A stretch of DNA of 9,033 nt from CAYNYM01 sp049366815 (GTDB lineage Bacteria; Desulfobacterota; DSM-4660; Desulfatiglandales; HGW-15), in the NCBI GenBank assembly GCA_049366815.1, contig JBMNCO010000215.1, forward strand, positions 1 to 9,033, given 5' to 3'. Positions within the stretch are counted from its first letter, which is position 1. Each line of letters starts with the position of its first letter. Positions 1-6,609 of the stretch are shown piece after piece. The notes beneath the pieces were generated by a model. That model was not told the origin of the DNA, searched no databases, and saw nothing but the letters and a program-made list of their open reading frames with translations. Made by a program: the position numbers and the translations under genes.

Positions 1-362
1 AGAAATTTCCGGGCCGGATAAATACACCCCACAACGCGGCCGTCCAGCTTTACCGGACCAGGAGAAAAGAACTGGAGAGAGCAGGAAAAGAAGTGGGTGA
101 GAAGCTGGCCGGAAGCAGAGGACCCGTGACCGTTGTGATACCGATGCGAGGGTTCAGCGTGCACGACTGCAAAGGCGGCTTGCTCTACGATCCGGATGCC
201 GATGAAGGTTTTATTGAGGAAATTTCGGCCTTTGACGCCAAGATCAAGATCAGGAAAATCGATGCTCACATCAATGAGGAGCGGTTTGTCGATGCGGTCA
301 TGGACGCATTCCTCGAAAACGTGGCGCTTACGGCTCCGCTCTCTGCGGCTGCGGTAGCCTAG
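1..362 (+). CDS. UPF0261 / Tm-1-like ATP-binding family protein, C-terminal part
   Basis: An open frame runs in from the left edge (first whole codon at base 3) to TAG at 360-362, giving 119 visible residues of a family usually near 400 residues. It is therefore the C-terminal end of a gene starting outside the window; a GTG at 93 is internal, because clear family sequence precedes it. Recognisable features in order: an HN-x-V-x-L-x-R stretch near residue 10, the core GPVTVVIPMRGFS around residues 40-52, a DPDAD segment, and DAHINEE near residue 88. These match the C-terminal half of UPF0261 proteins, relatives of the tomato Tm-1 N-terminal region. The biochemical role is not established and the bacterial members are uncharacterised. 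The visible part shows no frameshift. It is separated from the next recognised gene by over 480 bases, so it is probably not in the same operon. Confidence 0.85.
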   Translation, partial: KFPGRINTPHNAAVQLYRTRRKELERAGKEVGEKLAGSRGPVTVVIPMRGFSVHDCKGGLLYDPDADEGFIEEISAFDAKIKIRKIDAHINEERFVDAVMDAFLENVALTAPLSAAAVA

Positions 363-379
363 CGGCGCACAATCGAAAC

Positions 380-398
380 TGTGCTGTGTCGCAGCACA
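380..398 (+). other. Small perfect hairpin just after the UPF0261 stop
   Basis: TGTGCTG at 380-386 pairs exactly with CAGCACA at 392-398, giving a 7-bp stem with a 5-base loop, 18 bases after the stop codon. The place is right for a transcription terminator, but no T-run follows (next bases TCTACATAG). It is not a convincing intrinsic terminator; it could be a 3' end stabiliser or chance. Confidence 0.3.
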
Positions 399-684
399 TC
401 TACATAGAAGGGCTATGGCTTTTCTTTCCCGCTCCGGTTTGAAAAAAGGGAAGTCATGGCCCTCTTCGATCCGATTTGCAGTTCCCGTCATGAAGATGTC
501 TTCGGCTTGGGGCTCAGTGCGTAGGGAAGACCCCCGCTTAGCGACCTTCCCCGGCTTTTAAGGCCTGCCACCATCCCTTCAAGGTCCACTCCACCTCGAT
601 GGATAATATGATAAGAAAGCTTAACGAAAGCCGTTCCAGACAAAGATGGTGAATCAGGGCTTCTTAAATCGGTTGCGGCACCAT

Positions 685-731
685 GGCTGAGCTGTTAACA
701 TCAGGGGCACAGCTGCCGATTCAGGGGGCAC
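685..731. repeat. Inverted repeat nested with a 20-base-spaced direct repeat
   Basis: AGCTGT at 690-695 pairs with ACAGCT at 709-714, and GGC at 685-687 with GCC at 715-717 (a 2-base bulge on one side). This makes a 9-bp imperfect hairpin with a 13-base loop. Overlapping it, TCAGGGGCAC at 701-710 recurs as TCAGGGGGCAC at 721-731, exactly 20 bases (about two helical turns) apart. The patch lies 120-165 bases upstream of the first ribosome binding site of the + strand cluster, where an operator or activator site would fit. No regulator family motif is recognised. Confidence 0.3.
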
Positions 732-850
732 AAAATAAACCATGACGATCTCAAAGAGCCTGGTGAAGATCAACGCCATGGGCAATCTTCCAACAAAAAG
801 GGACCAAGGGCGGGTTGATTCACCCCTTCATCAAAGAAAGGAGGTCTGGA

Positions 851-1000
851 ATGAGTATTCGCGATGCCTATGTAGAAAAGATGAAAGCCAGGCTGAACAA
901 CAAATCATTGCAAAAAGGAAAGCTGCATGGATCTCAAAGCACTGGCGAGTCTTGGTCGTTTCAAAGACATTGTAACGATCCTCATGAAGTATGGATTTAA
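851..1000 (+). pseudogene. Truncated start of a small coiled-coil protein gene, overlapping the kinase start
   Basis: A textbook ribosome binding site, AAAGGAGG at 837-844, sits 6 bases before ATG 851. The first residues, MSIRDAYVEKMKARL, resemble from memory the N-terminus of a widespread family of roughly 80-130 residue coiled-coil proteins of the Sll1863 stress type (pattern M-S-x-R-D-x-Y-V-x-K-M-K-A-x-L). After about residue 16 the resemblance stops: the frame runs on as a low-complexity tail and ends at a TGA at 998-1000, 49 residues in all. The tail overlaps the first 74 bases of the UbiB-like gene, including that gene's own ribosome binding site. The simplest reading is an internal deletion that joined the 5' end of the small gene to the leader of the next gene. 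Alternatives are a short leader peptide that couples translation to the kinase, or chance resemblance. Confidence 0.5.
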
Positions 1001-2576
1001 TGACCTGGTTGATCGTTTTGATATACCTGGCATCGGGCTTTTCGAGCGCATACACAAGGTGGATCATGAACTGGGAACCTTTGAGAGAATCCGCTGTGCC
1101 CTCGAAGATCTGGGGCCGAGCTTTGTTAAGTTAGGTCAAATCATGAGTCTGCGGCCTGACTTGCTTCCGCCGGAATTGATAGTTGAACTCAGCAAACTTC
1201 AGGACGATGTGGCCCCCGTAAAATTTTCTCAGATCAAGGAGACGGTTGAAAAGGACACGATGGGGCCCTTACATGAAACCTTTTCTATTTTTGACGCAGA
1301 ACCTTTGGCGGCGGCCTCTATCTCTCAGGTGCACCGGGGCGTCCTGCGGGACGGCCGCATCGCATCCATCAAGGTACAGCGTCCGGGCATACGCTCGAAT
1401 ATCACGGCGGATCTGGATATTCTGGCCGTTATCGCAGATCAGCTTCACGAGAGGATCGATGATCTTAAGCTATATGACCTGCCTAATCTTGTTCGTGTAA
1501 CCAGGCGGAACCTCCTTCGTGAACTCGATTTCAAAAGAGAAGCACGCAACATGAAGATAGCCAGTGCCCATAACGATAAAAATTTGGAGATTTATATCCC
1601 CGAGGTCTATGAGGAATATTGCACCGAACACCTCCTGGTCATGGAGTACGTCCAGGGAACAAAACTGAAAGAGCTTGAGGAGGGGGCGCTTGCCGATCCC
1701 GAATTGACGGCCAAACAAGGGCTGAAAGCAGCCATTAAACAGATCCTTGATGACGGTTTTTTCCACGCCGATCCACATCCGGGGAATTTGTTGATCACCG
1801 GGGATGAACGCATTTGCCTGATGGACTGGGGCTTGACGGGCCGCCTTTCCGAAAGGGATCGCCGCGAAATCATTGACCTCATGAAGTCGGTCGTAGACAA
1901 GGACGGCGAGGCCATGGTCCATGCCGTACTACGCATCAGCAATGGGGATGGCACAACGGATCAAAGGGGTCTGGAAAGGGAACTTCTTGACATCTTAGAC
2001 TCCTATTATGCCGTTCCGATCAAAAAAATGGACATCGGTCAATTGCTGATGGGCGTCACGGAGGTTCTGAGGACATACCGTTTGAGTCTACCCCCCGACT
2101 TCGTCATCATGATTAAGGCCCTTGTCACTGCGGAGGGGACGGCACGCCTTGTCTATCCTGATCTGGATATCGTCTCTGAAGCCAAGGACTATATTTCGAG
2201 TCTGGCCCTGGATCGCTTCAAGCCCAAATACCTTTGGCGCAGTCTCCGCTTCAGCCTGTCTCAATTTTTCAGTCTCCAAAAGGAGATGCCCAGACGCATG
2301 TTAGAAGTCCTGGACAAGGCGGACAGGGGGGAGCTTACATTGGGTTTCAGACACGAAAACCTCGGTGGCCTGCGGAACACCCTTGACAACATCACCAACC
2401 GTCTGACCTTCGGCATTATCATTGCCGCCATGATTATCGGCTCCTCAATGATCATCACGACTGGAATCGGACCTCTTTTGTTCGGGTTTCCTGCACTGGG
2501 GGTCATTGGATACATCATCTCCGGATTGCTCGGTCTCTGGCTGGTCTTCAACATCATCCGCCGGCGCAGATATTGA
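927..2576 (+). CDS. ABC1/AarF/UbiB-family atypical protein kinase-like ATPase
   Basis: This 549-residue protein has the full set of UbiB-family features. The family-specific KxGQ motif is K68-Q71 (FVKLGQ). The Ala-rich loop that replaces the usual glycine loop is A128-A130 in LAAASISQVH. The nucleotide-binding lysine is K149 (SIKVQRPG), with the conserved acidic stretch ELDFKREA at 199-206. The catalytic loop is HADPHPGN at 280-287. The metal-binding motif is D300-W301-G302, DWG instead of the usual DFG. Two C-terminal hydrophobic helices lie at about 495-516 and 518-541, followed by RRRR, as in membrane-anchored members. Length fits the family (about 500-560). Start 927 is chosen because the homologous N-terminus begins there and GGA at 917-919 lies 7 bases upstream. 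Characterised relatives support coenzyme Q synthesis, probably as ATPases acting on lipid intermediates; no quinone gene is visible here, so the pathway is open. The permease gene follows 46 bases downstream. Confidence 0.94.
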   Translation: MDLKALASLGRFKDIVTILMKYGFNDLVDRFDIPGIGLFERIHKVDHELGTFERIRCALEDLGPSFVKLGQIMSLRPDLLPPELIVELSKLQDDVAPVKFSQIKETVEKDTMGPLHETFSIFDAEPLAAASISQVHRGVLRDGRIASIKVQRPGIRSNITADLDILAVIADQLHERIDDLKLYDLPNLVRVTRRNLLRELDFKREARNMKIASAHNDKNLEIYIPEVYEEYCTEHLLVMEYVQGTKLKELEEGALADPELTAKQGLKAAIKQILDDGFFHADPHPGNLLITGDERICLMDWGLTGRLSERDRREIIDLMKSVVDKDGEAMVHAVLRISNGDGTTDQRGLERELLDILDSYYAVPIKKMDIGQLLMGVTEVLRTYRLSLPPDFVIMIKALVTAEGTARLVYPDLDIVSEAKDYISSLALDRFKPKYLWRSLRFSLSQFFSLQKEMPRRMLEVLDKADRGELTLGFRHENLGGLRNTLDNITNRLTFGIIIAAMIIGSSMIITTGIGPLLFGFPALGVIGYIISGLLGLWLVFNIIRRRRY

Positions 2577-2590
2577 AGAGGAGGTTCATT

Positions 2591-2623
2591 ATGCTCGTCA
2601 GAAAACTGTCTTGGGAGGCGTGA
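2591..2623 (+). CDS. Ten-codon mini-ORF coupled to the permease start (possible leader peptide)
   Basis: AGAGGAGG at 2577-2584, directly after the kinase stop, is an excellent ribosome binding site 6 bases before ATG 2591. That ATG is not in the permease frame: it encodes only MLVRKLSWEA and stops at TGA 2621-2623, whose last base is the first base of the permease ATG (TGATG overlap). Such an arrangement normally gives termination-reinitiation coupling. It could be a real leader peptide or coupling device. It could also be the relic of a former permease start put out of frame by a small indel, or a sequencing error. Ten codons are too few to show coding bias. Confidence 0.35.
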   Translation: MLVRKLSWEA

Positions 2624-3759
2624 TGTTCGAAGAACTGGAATTGGGACCGAGACAACGTACGACTGTAGCCGCTGCGATGACGCTGGGGGCGGTATTGGTG
2701 CTGGTTCTGGTTCTTGGCGCGGCCGTGTGGGGACTTGCCCTTTTTGTCGGTGCCTTCAAGAATGTATTGCTGCCGCCCGTGGTGGCGGGCATTCTGACGA
2801 TGCTGTTCCGGCCCTATTATAACTGGCTGGCCGCGATTTGCCGCGGCTCCCGAGGCGTGGCTCTGGTTCTGTTTTTCTTTTCCGTCCTTATCCCCCTGGC
2901 GGGTCTTATCTGGTTCGCCGGCGCCTTTGCCGCCAACCAATTGGTCCAACTGTTGGAGGATGTGCCTTCCATGATCAACGCCGTGCAGGAGGCACTTCAG
3001 TCGCACTGGGACCAAGTCGCCGCACTGCTGAAGAAGTATGGGCTGATGTCCAAATTCGCCAACCTGCTGGAGAATCCAGGGGAGATGATGGCCAATGCAT
3101 TGCGGGCTTCGGGTGAACGCATGTCTCAGTCCGTTGTCCAGATGTTTCAGTCCGCGGCGGGTCTGTTCGCATGGGCGGTCCTGCCGATCTATCTTGCATT
3201 CTTCCTCATGGCCAAGCCCTTCGAAACGAATCAGATCGGCGAATTTATGCCGTTCCTGAAAAAAGAAACCAGGGAAGACGTCATCTATCTGATCGATCAG
3301 TTCATCGGGATTCTCCTGACGTTTTTCCGGGGCCAGATCATCATCGCCCTGGCCCAGGGTGTATTGTTTGCGATCGGTTTTGCGCTCGTCGGCCTGCCCT
3401 ATGGCATTGTTATCGGTATGGCTCTTGGGGTGCTCAACATCATCCCCTACCTGGGGAGCATTGCAGGTCTCGCAGTCGCGCTGCCGTTGGCCTATTTCGG
3501 CAATGAGGGAGACTTAGCGCGGGTAGTGTTGGTGCTGGTCGTATTCGGCACTGTGCAGATCATCGAAGGCTATCTTCTCACCCCGAGAATTATGGGCGAC
3601 CGCACCGGCCTGCATCCGGCTCTCATCATCTTCGCAGTATTCTTCTGGGGTATCGCACTCGGCGGTATCCTCGGCATGATGCTGGCTATTCCTCTAACGG
3701 CCTTCGCCGTGGTGTTCTGGAGGCTTTTGAAGAAAAAGTATATCAGGGAAGTGGTGTGA
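2623..3759 (+). CDS. AI-2E family transporter (UPF0118/PerM-type permease)
   Basis: This polytopic inner-membrane protein has 378 residues, normal for the family. Hydrophobic segments lie at about 20-43, 47-64, 78-103, 173-196, 226-256, 258-292, 299-316 and 333-368, with a soluble region between about 105 and 170. Family signatures are clear: FRGQ (235-238), LPYGIVIG (258-265), NIIPYLGS (272-279), IEGYLLTPRIMGDRTGLHP (314-332) and the closing GGILGMMLAIPLTA (347-360). Members include TqsA, linked to autoinducer-2 export, and sodium/proton antiporters; the substrate cannot be told from sequence. ATG 2623 is preferred because GGGAGG at 2613-2618 is 4 bases upstream and the mini-ORF stop overlaps it. 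The frame is open further upstream but lies inside the kinase gene. It is probably co-transcribed with the UbiB-like gene. Confidence 0.92.
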   Translation: MFEELELGPRQRTTVAAAMTLGAVLVLVLVLGAAVWGLALFVGAFKNVLLPPVVAGILTMLFRPYYNWLAAICRGSRGVALVLFFFSVLIPLAGLIWFAGAFAANQLVQLLEDVPSMINAVQEALQSHWDQVAALLKKYGLMSKFANLLENPGEMMANALRASGERMSQSVVQMFQSAAGLFAWAVLPIYLAFFLMAKPFETNQIGEFMPFLKKETREDVIYLIDQFIGILLTFFRGQIIIALAQGVLFAIGFALVGLPYGIVIGMALGVLNIIPYLGSIAGLAVALPLAYFGNEGDLARVVLVLVVFGTVQIIEGYLLTPRIMGDRTGLHPALIIFAVFFWGIALGGILGMMLAIPLTAFAVVFWRLLKKKYIREVV

Positions 3760-3844
3760 CGGACATAGCCGCAATATTCCAATCCTCGGCCATTAAGGAT
3801 AAGCCCGAAGAAGATCAAGATTCCCCTATAAGCAGCCGATAAGT

Positions 3845-3894
3845 AAAGCGGAACCCGAAGACGGGAATCCCTTTGCAGAAAGTTGCTGGATCCC
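3845..3894 (+). promoter_or_regulatory. Two mutually exclusive hairpins in the leader of the secreted-protein gene
   Basis: Structure A: AAAG (3845-3848), GGA (3850-3852) and CCCG (3854-3857) pair with CGGG (3862-3865), TCC (3868-3870) and CTTT (3871-3874). This gives 11 bp with one bulged C and a small internal loop, capped by AAGA. Structure B: GGGA (3863-3866), TCC (3868-3870) and CTTT (3871-3874) pair with AAAG (3879-3882), GGA (3888-3890) and TCCC (3891-3894), also 11 bp, capped by GCAG. A and B share bases 3863-3874, so only one can form. No T-run follows either, so neither is a normal intrinsic terminator. It may be an attenuator-like switch, or a copy of a dispersed palindromic repeat, since GGGAATCC...GGATCCC cores are common in such repeats. 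Confidence 0.35.
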
Positions 3895-3911
3895 TTACCA
3901 CTGCGTTATCT

Positions 3912-3922
3912 AAAGGAGGAGG
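3912..3922 (+). promoter_or_regulatory. Double Shine-Dalgarno sequence of the secreted-protein gene
   Basis: AAAGGAGGAGG contains two overlapping copies of GGAGG, 9 and 6 bases before ATG 3929. This fixes the start and predicts strong translation. CCTT at 3893-3896 could pair with AAGG in it, but only over 4 bases. Confidence 0.75.
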
Positions 3923-3928
3923 AAATTT

Positions 3929-4366
3929 ATGTTGAGGGGACAAACAGTCGGATGGATCTTGATGGGAGCATTGTGTTTCGCAGGGTTGCTCTCGCCCATG
4001 GGATGTCATCTCGGAAGCGTCGCGGTTGAGACCGGACCGGACTATAGAGAGGCGCCTCCCAGGCATGCGGAGGGGCCGCCGCCATGGGCCCCGGCCCACG
4101 GCTATAGGACAAAACATCACTATCGCTATTATCCCTCCTCGAGTGTGTACTATGAGAAGGCACGAGGGGCCTATTTCTATTACCGTGATGGAAGATGGCA
4201 GGTTTCGGTGTCTTTACCCAGGGGTCTCCGGGTCGATGTAAATGACTATGTGCGCCTGGAGATGGATTCGCCGAGACCCTATGAATACCACAAGGAAGTC
4301 AGCAAACGGTACCCGCCGGGACAAATGAAAAACAGGTGGAAGAAAAACGGAAAACAAAAGCGGTAG
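3929..4366 (+). CDS. Small secreted Tyr/Pro-rich envelope protein, possible lipoprotein
   Basis: This 145-residue protein starts with an export signal: R3, then a hydrophobic core at about 8-22, ending in LLSPMGC with C26. The lipobox is poor (Pro at -3, Met at -2), so lipid attachment is uncertain, and signal peptidase I cleavage is possible. The mature part has a Pro-rich stretch with PPPWAPAHGYR (50-60) and a Tyr-rich segment (HHYRYYP, 63-69; VYYEKARGAYFYYRDGRW, 73-90). A conserved-looking strand region VSVSLPRGLRVDV (92-104) follows, and the end is very basic (KRYPPGQMKNRWKKNGKQKR). The APAHGYR...YYYP...VYY...W.VS.SLP..L pattern recalls, from memory, a conserved uncharacterised envelope family of deltaproteobacteria. 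No enzymatic motif is visible. The gene lies 169 bases after the permease and may be transcribed separately. The next gene converges on it 41 bases downstream, with no clear terminator between. Confidence 0.85.
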   Translation: MLRGQTVGWILMGALCFAGLLSPMGCHLGSVAVETGPDYREAPPRHAEGPPPWAPAHGYRTKHHYRYYPSSSVYYEKARGAYFYYRDGRWQVSVSLPRGLRVDVNDYVRLEMDSPRPYEYHKEVSKRYPPGQMKNRWKKNGKQKR

Positions 4367-4407
4367 CCTGGAAATGACATCTCATCACATAATAAGAGAC
4401 GCGAATC

Positions 4408-6609
4408 CTAACGGTTGCTCTCCAGCGCCGTTCGAACGGCCCTGGCCAGTTCAGAAGTCAGAATCGGCTTTTTCACCAAGGCCTTGACCCCGACATTCCT
4501 GGCCGTCTCAGTCAGGATGTCTTCACTGTAGCCGGTACAGATGATGATGGGGATATCCGGGCGAATCTGCATGACTTCCATGGCCAGTCTGTCTCCGGTC
4601 ATGTTGGGCATGGTCATGTCCGTGATGACCAGGTCATATCGGTGAGGCTGTCTTCTGAAGAGGGCCAGGGCTTCCACACTGCTCGTCCTGGTCTCCACCC
4701 TGTAACCCAGGTGCTCAAGGATTTGCCTTCCCATGTCCACCAGAATCTGCTCGTCGTCGATCAGCAGGATGCGTTCACTGCCTCCCGGAATCTCACCCGG
4801 TATCCGGCCTTCGATCGCCTCAGTTTTCCGGATGGAGGGAAAAAAGATTTCAAAGCGTGAACCCGTTCCGGGCGCACTTTCCACCGTGATGGCGCCGCCG
4901 TGCTTCTCCACGATGCCGTGTACGACCGCCAGGCCGAGTCCCGTGCCGACCCCTTTCTCCTTGGTCGTGAAATAGGGATCAAAGATCTTTTCCATGACGG
5001 CCCTCTCCATGCCGTGGCCGGTGTCCTTTACCGTGAGCTTCACATAGGCCCCGGGTTTGAGGGGTGGAGGGATGCCGGCCTGTCTGGTCTCCAGGTCACA
5101 TGAAGTCAATCGGACATCCAAAATGCCGCCTGTGTCTTTCATGGCATGATGGGCATTGGTACACAGGTTCATGACGACCTGGTGTATCTGTACGGGATCG
5201 GCCATGACATATCCTATGTCCGTATCGACCTGCTGGTGGATTTCTATCGTGGTCGGCAAAGAGGCCCTCATAAATTTAAGCACCTCTTTCACGGTGTGCC
5301 CGATTTGAAGCGGCTTTCGTTCCTCTTCGCTCTGTCGGCTGAAGGCCAGGATCTGTTGGACCAGGTCTTTGGCCCGCTCGCCTGCGGCCAGCACCATCTC
5401 AAGGTTTTTCCTGGATCTCGAATCCTCAGGGAGGTCCAGAAGGACAAGTTCGCTGAACCCGATCACCGCCCCCAGGATATTATTGAAGTCGTGGGCGATG
5501 CCGCTGGCCAGGGTCCCGATGGCCTCCACTTTCTGGGAACGCTGCAGATGATCCTGGAGCATGAGGCGTTCCGCCTCGCCCTCCTTGATGCGTGTGAGAC
5601 TGGCCTGGAGATCCGCAGCGTGCTGCTGCACCTCCTCATAGAGAAGGCTTTTCTTGAGCCCTATGGACATTTCTGTGGCAAGGGCCTCCAAAAAGGAGGC
5701 ATGTCCCTGAAAATCCTTTGGCGCCACGGAGGCAATACCAAGCACACCGATGACGTCCGAACCGCTCCTGAGAGGTAGGGCCGCGAAGGAACAAAATCCC
5801 GCCTTGACGCATTCTTCCATGGTGCACCGGTAGTCGGACCGGATGTCCAATGAATAAATGGGGTTGTTTTGGCTCGCCGCGAGCCCGCACAGACAGGCAC
5901 CAATCTCATGGTCCTTCTCCGGCCACCATCCATGGCCGATTTCCTCAGGAATGATGCCGCTGGGCAGGAGGAGATCAGCCCCCTCCCTGAGGAAACAGAC
6001 GGCCAGATCCGGTTTGATGGCCTCGAAAATTTCACGCAAACCGCATTGGACGGCATCATCCACAGTAACACTTTCGTTCACGCTTCGCGCCAGCCGATTG
6101 ATAGTGGCCAGTTCCTCGGCACGACTTCGGAGGGCGGCTTCGCTTTGAACAAGGGCTTGTGTCCTCTTCTCTACCAGTTGTTCCAGTCGGCTCATGTAGT
6201 TCTGGTTCTCTTCCTCCAGGCGCAGCTTTTCATCAATGAGGCTCTTGACCCTGAGTGCATTTTGGACGGCCTTGATAATGCCGTTCTTGCCGACCGGCTT
6301 CTGGAGATAATCCACTGCCCCGAGCCGCAGGGACTCCGAGGCCGTTTCCAGGGTCGGCTCACCCGTCATCATGATGACCTGAACATGGGGCGAACTCTCA
6401 CGGATTCGTCTGAGCAGATCAACCCCGGATAGCTTGGGTAGAATGATGTCTGTCAATACTACATCTACATCTATGGATCCGTTCTGGAGCAGGGCCAAAG
6501 CGGAGTGGGCGTCTTCCGCGGTTTGAACCCGGTGCCCTTCGTTCTCCAGAAAGGCCTTCACTGTGATGCGTATGCTGCGTTCATCATCCACAACAAGGAT
6601 GTTACCCAT
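4408..6609 (-). CDS. Hybrid histidine kinase: REC-GAF-HisKA-HATPase-REC
   Basis: This cytosolic 733-residue protein has no membrane segment. The N-terminal receiver (about 1-120) has D8/D9, phospho-acceptor D54, T82 and K104. A charged coiled-coil linker covers about 122-170. A GAF-like sensor (about 165-325) carries five cysteines: C239 and C241 (CLCG), C262, C267 and C273. A second coil leads to the HisKA box with phospho-acceptor H373 (GIAHDFNN). The ATPase domain has an N box at N481-N485, G1 at D529-G533 (DTGHG), an F box FDPYFTTK (543-550) and G2 GTGLGL (555-560). The C-terminal receiver (about 613-733) has D618/D619, D664, T692 and K714. All key residues are present. Start 6609 is chosen because AAGGAG (6616-6621) lies 6 bases upstream and receiver homology begins at once; a longer frame to 6651 lies in the upstream gene. 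It overlaps the upstream kinase by 8 bases (ATGGGTAA), so translation is probably coupled. There is no output domain, so phosphate must pass to an Hpt protein or regulator elsewhere. Confidence 0.95.
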   Translation of the reverse strand: MGNILVVDDERSIRITVKAFLENEGHRVQTAEDAHSALALLQNGSIDVDVVLTDIILPKLSGVDLLRRIRESSPHVQVIMMTGEPTLETASESLRLGAVDYLQKPVGKNGIIKAVQNALRVKSLIDEKLRLEEENQNYMSRLEQLVEKRTQALVQSEAALRSRAEELATINRLARSVNESVTVDDAVQCGLREIFEAIKPDLAVCFLREGADLLLPSGIIPEEIGHGWWPEKDHEIGACLCGLAASQNNPIYSLDIRSDYRCTMEECVKAGFCSFAALPLRSGSDVIGVLGIASVAPKDFQGHASFLEALATEMSIGLKKSLLYEEVQQHAADLQASLTRIKEGEAERLMLQDHLQRSQKVEAIGTLASGIAHDFNNILGAVIGFSELVLLDLPEDSRSRKNLEMVLAAGERAKDLVQQILAFSRQSEEERKPLQIGHTVKEVLKFMRASLPTTIEIHQQVDTDIGYVMADPVQIHQVVMNLCTNAHHAMKDTGGILDVRLTSCDLETRQAGIPPPLKPGAYVKLTVKDTGHGMERAVMEKIFDPYFTTKEKGVGTGLGLAVVHGIVEKHGGAITVESAPGTGSRFEIFFPSIRKTEAIEGRIPGEIPGGSERILLIDDEQILVDMGRQILEHLGYRVETRTSSVEALALFRRQPHRYDLVITDMTMPNMTGDRLAMEVMQIRPDIPIIICTGYSEDILTETARNVGVKALVKKPILTSELARAVRTALESNR

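Larger units (their letters stand above)
363..850. other. Intergenic stretch without a recognisable gene
   Basis: I see no protein family in any frame here. Short ORFs with ATG at 456 (22 codons) and 742 (77 codons) have no good ribosome binding site or recognisable content. A weak promoter-like pair is TTCAAG (578-583) and GATAAT (602-607) with 18-base spacing; the -35 matches only 3 of 6 positions, so it is not called as a promoter. A structured patch at 685-731 is listed separately. The rest shows nothing I can interpret. The low coding content and the truncated ORF that follows fit a decayed region, but this is inference. Confidence 0.6.

Noticed and set aside
578..607. Sigma-70-like promoter TTCAAG-18-GATAAT
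   Set aside because: The -35 matches only half the consensus and no downstream gene starts nearby; such pairs occur by chance.
742..975. 77-codon + strand frame before the UbiB-like gene
   Set aside because: No ribosome binding site; it overlaps the better supported start at 851 in another frame and shows no family resemblance.
2554..3015. 153-codon - strand frame opposite the permease start
   Set aside because: Antisense shadow of the hydrophobic permease sequence, rich in Gln, His and Arg as expected for such shadows.
3815..4120. 101-codon - strand frame over the leader and start of the secreted-protein gene
   Set aside because: No ribosome binding site or domain; the + strand frame has a double Shine-Dalgarno and a signal peptide.
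4367..4407. Bidirectional terminator between the convergent genes
   Set aside because: Only a TCTC/GAGA 4-bp pairing is present and there is no T-run on either strand.
5146..5778. 210-codon + strand frame opposite the hybrid kinase
   Set aside because: It lies wholly antisense to conserved HisKA and GAF coding sequence; its residues read as a shadow of that gene and show no family.
5869..6432. 187-codon + strand frame
   Set aside because: Antisense shadow of the receiver and GAF region of the hybrid kinase.
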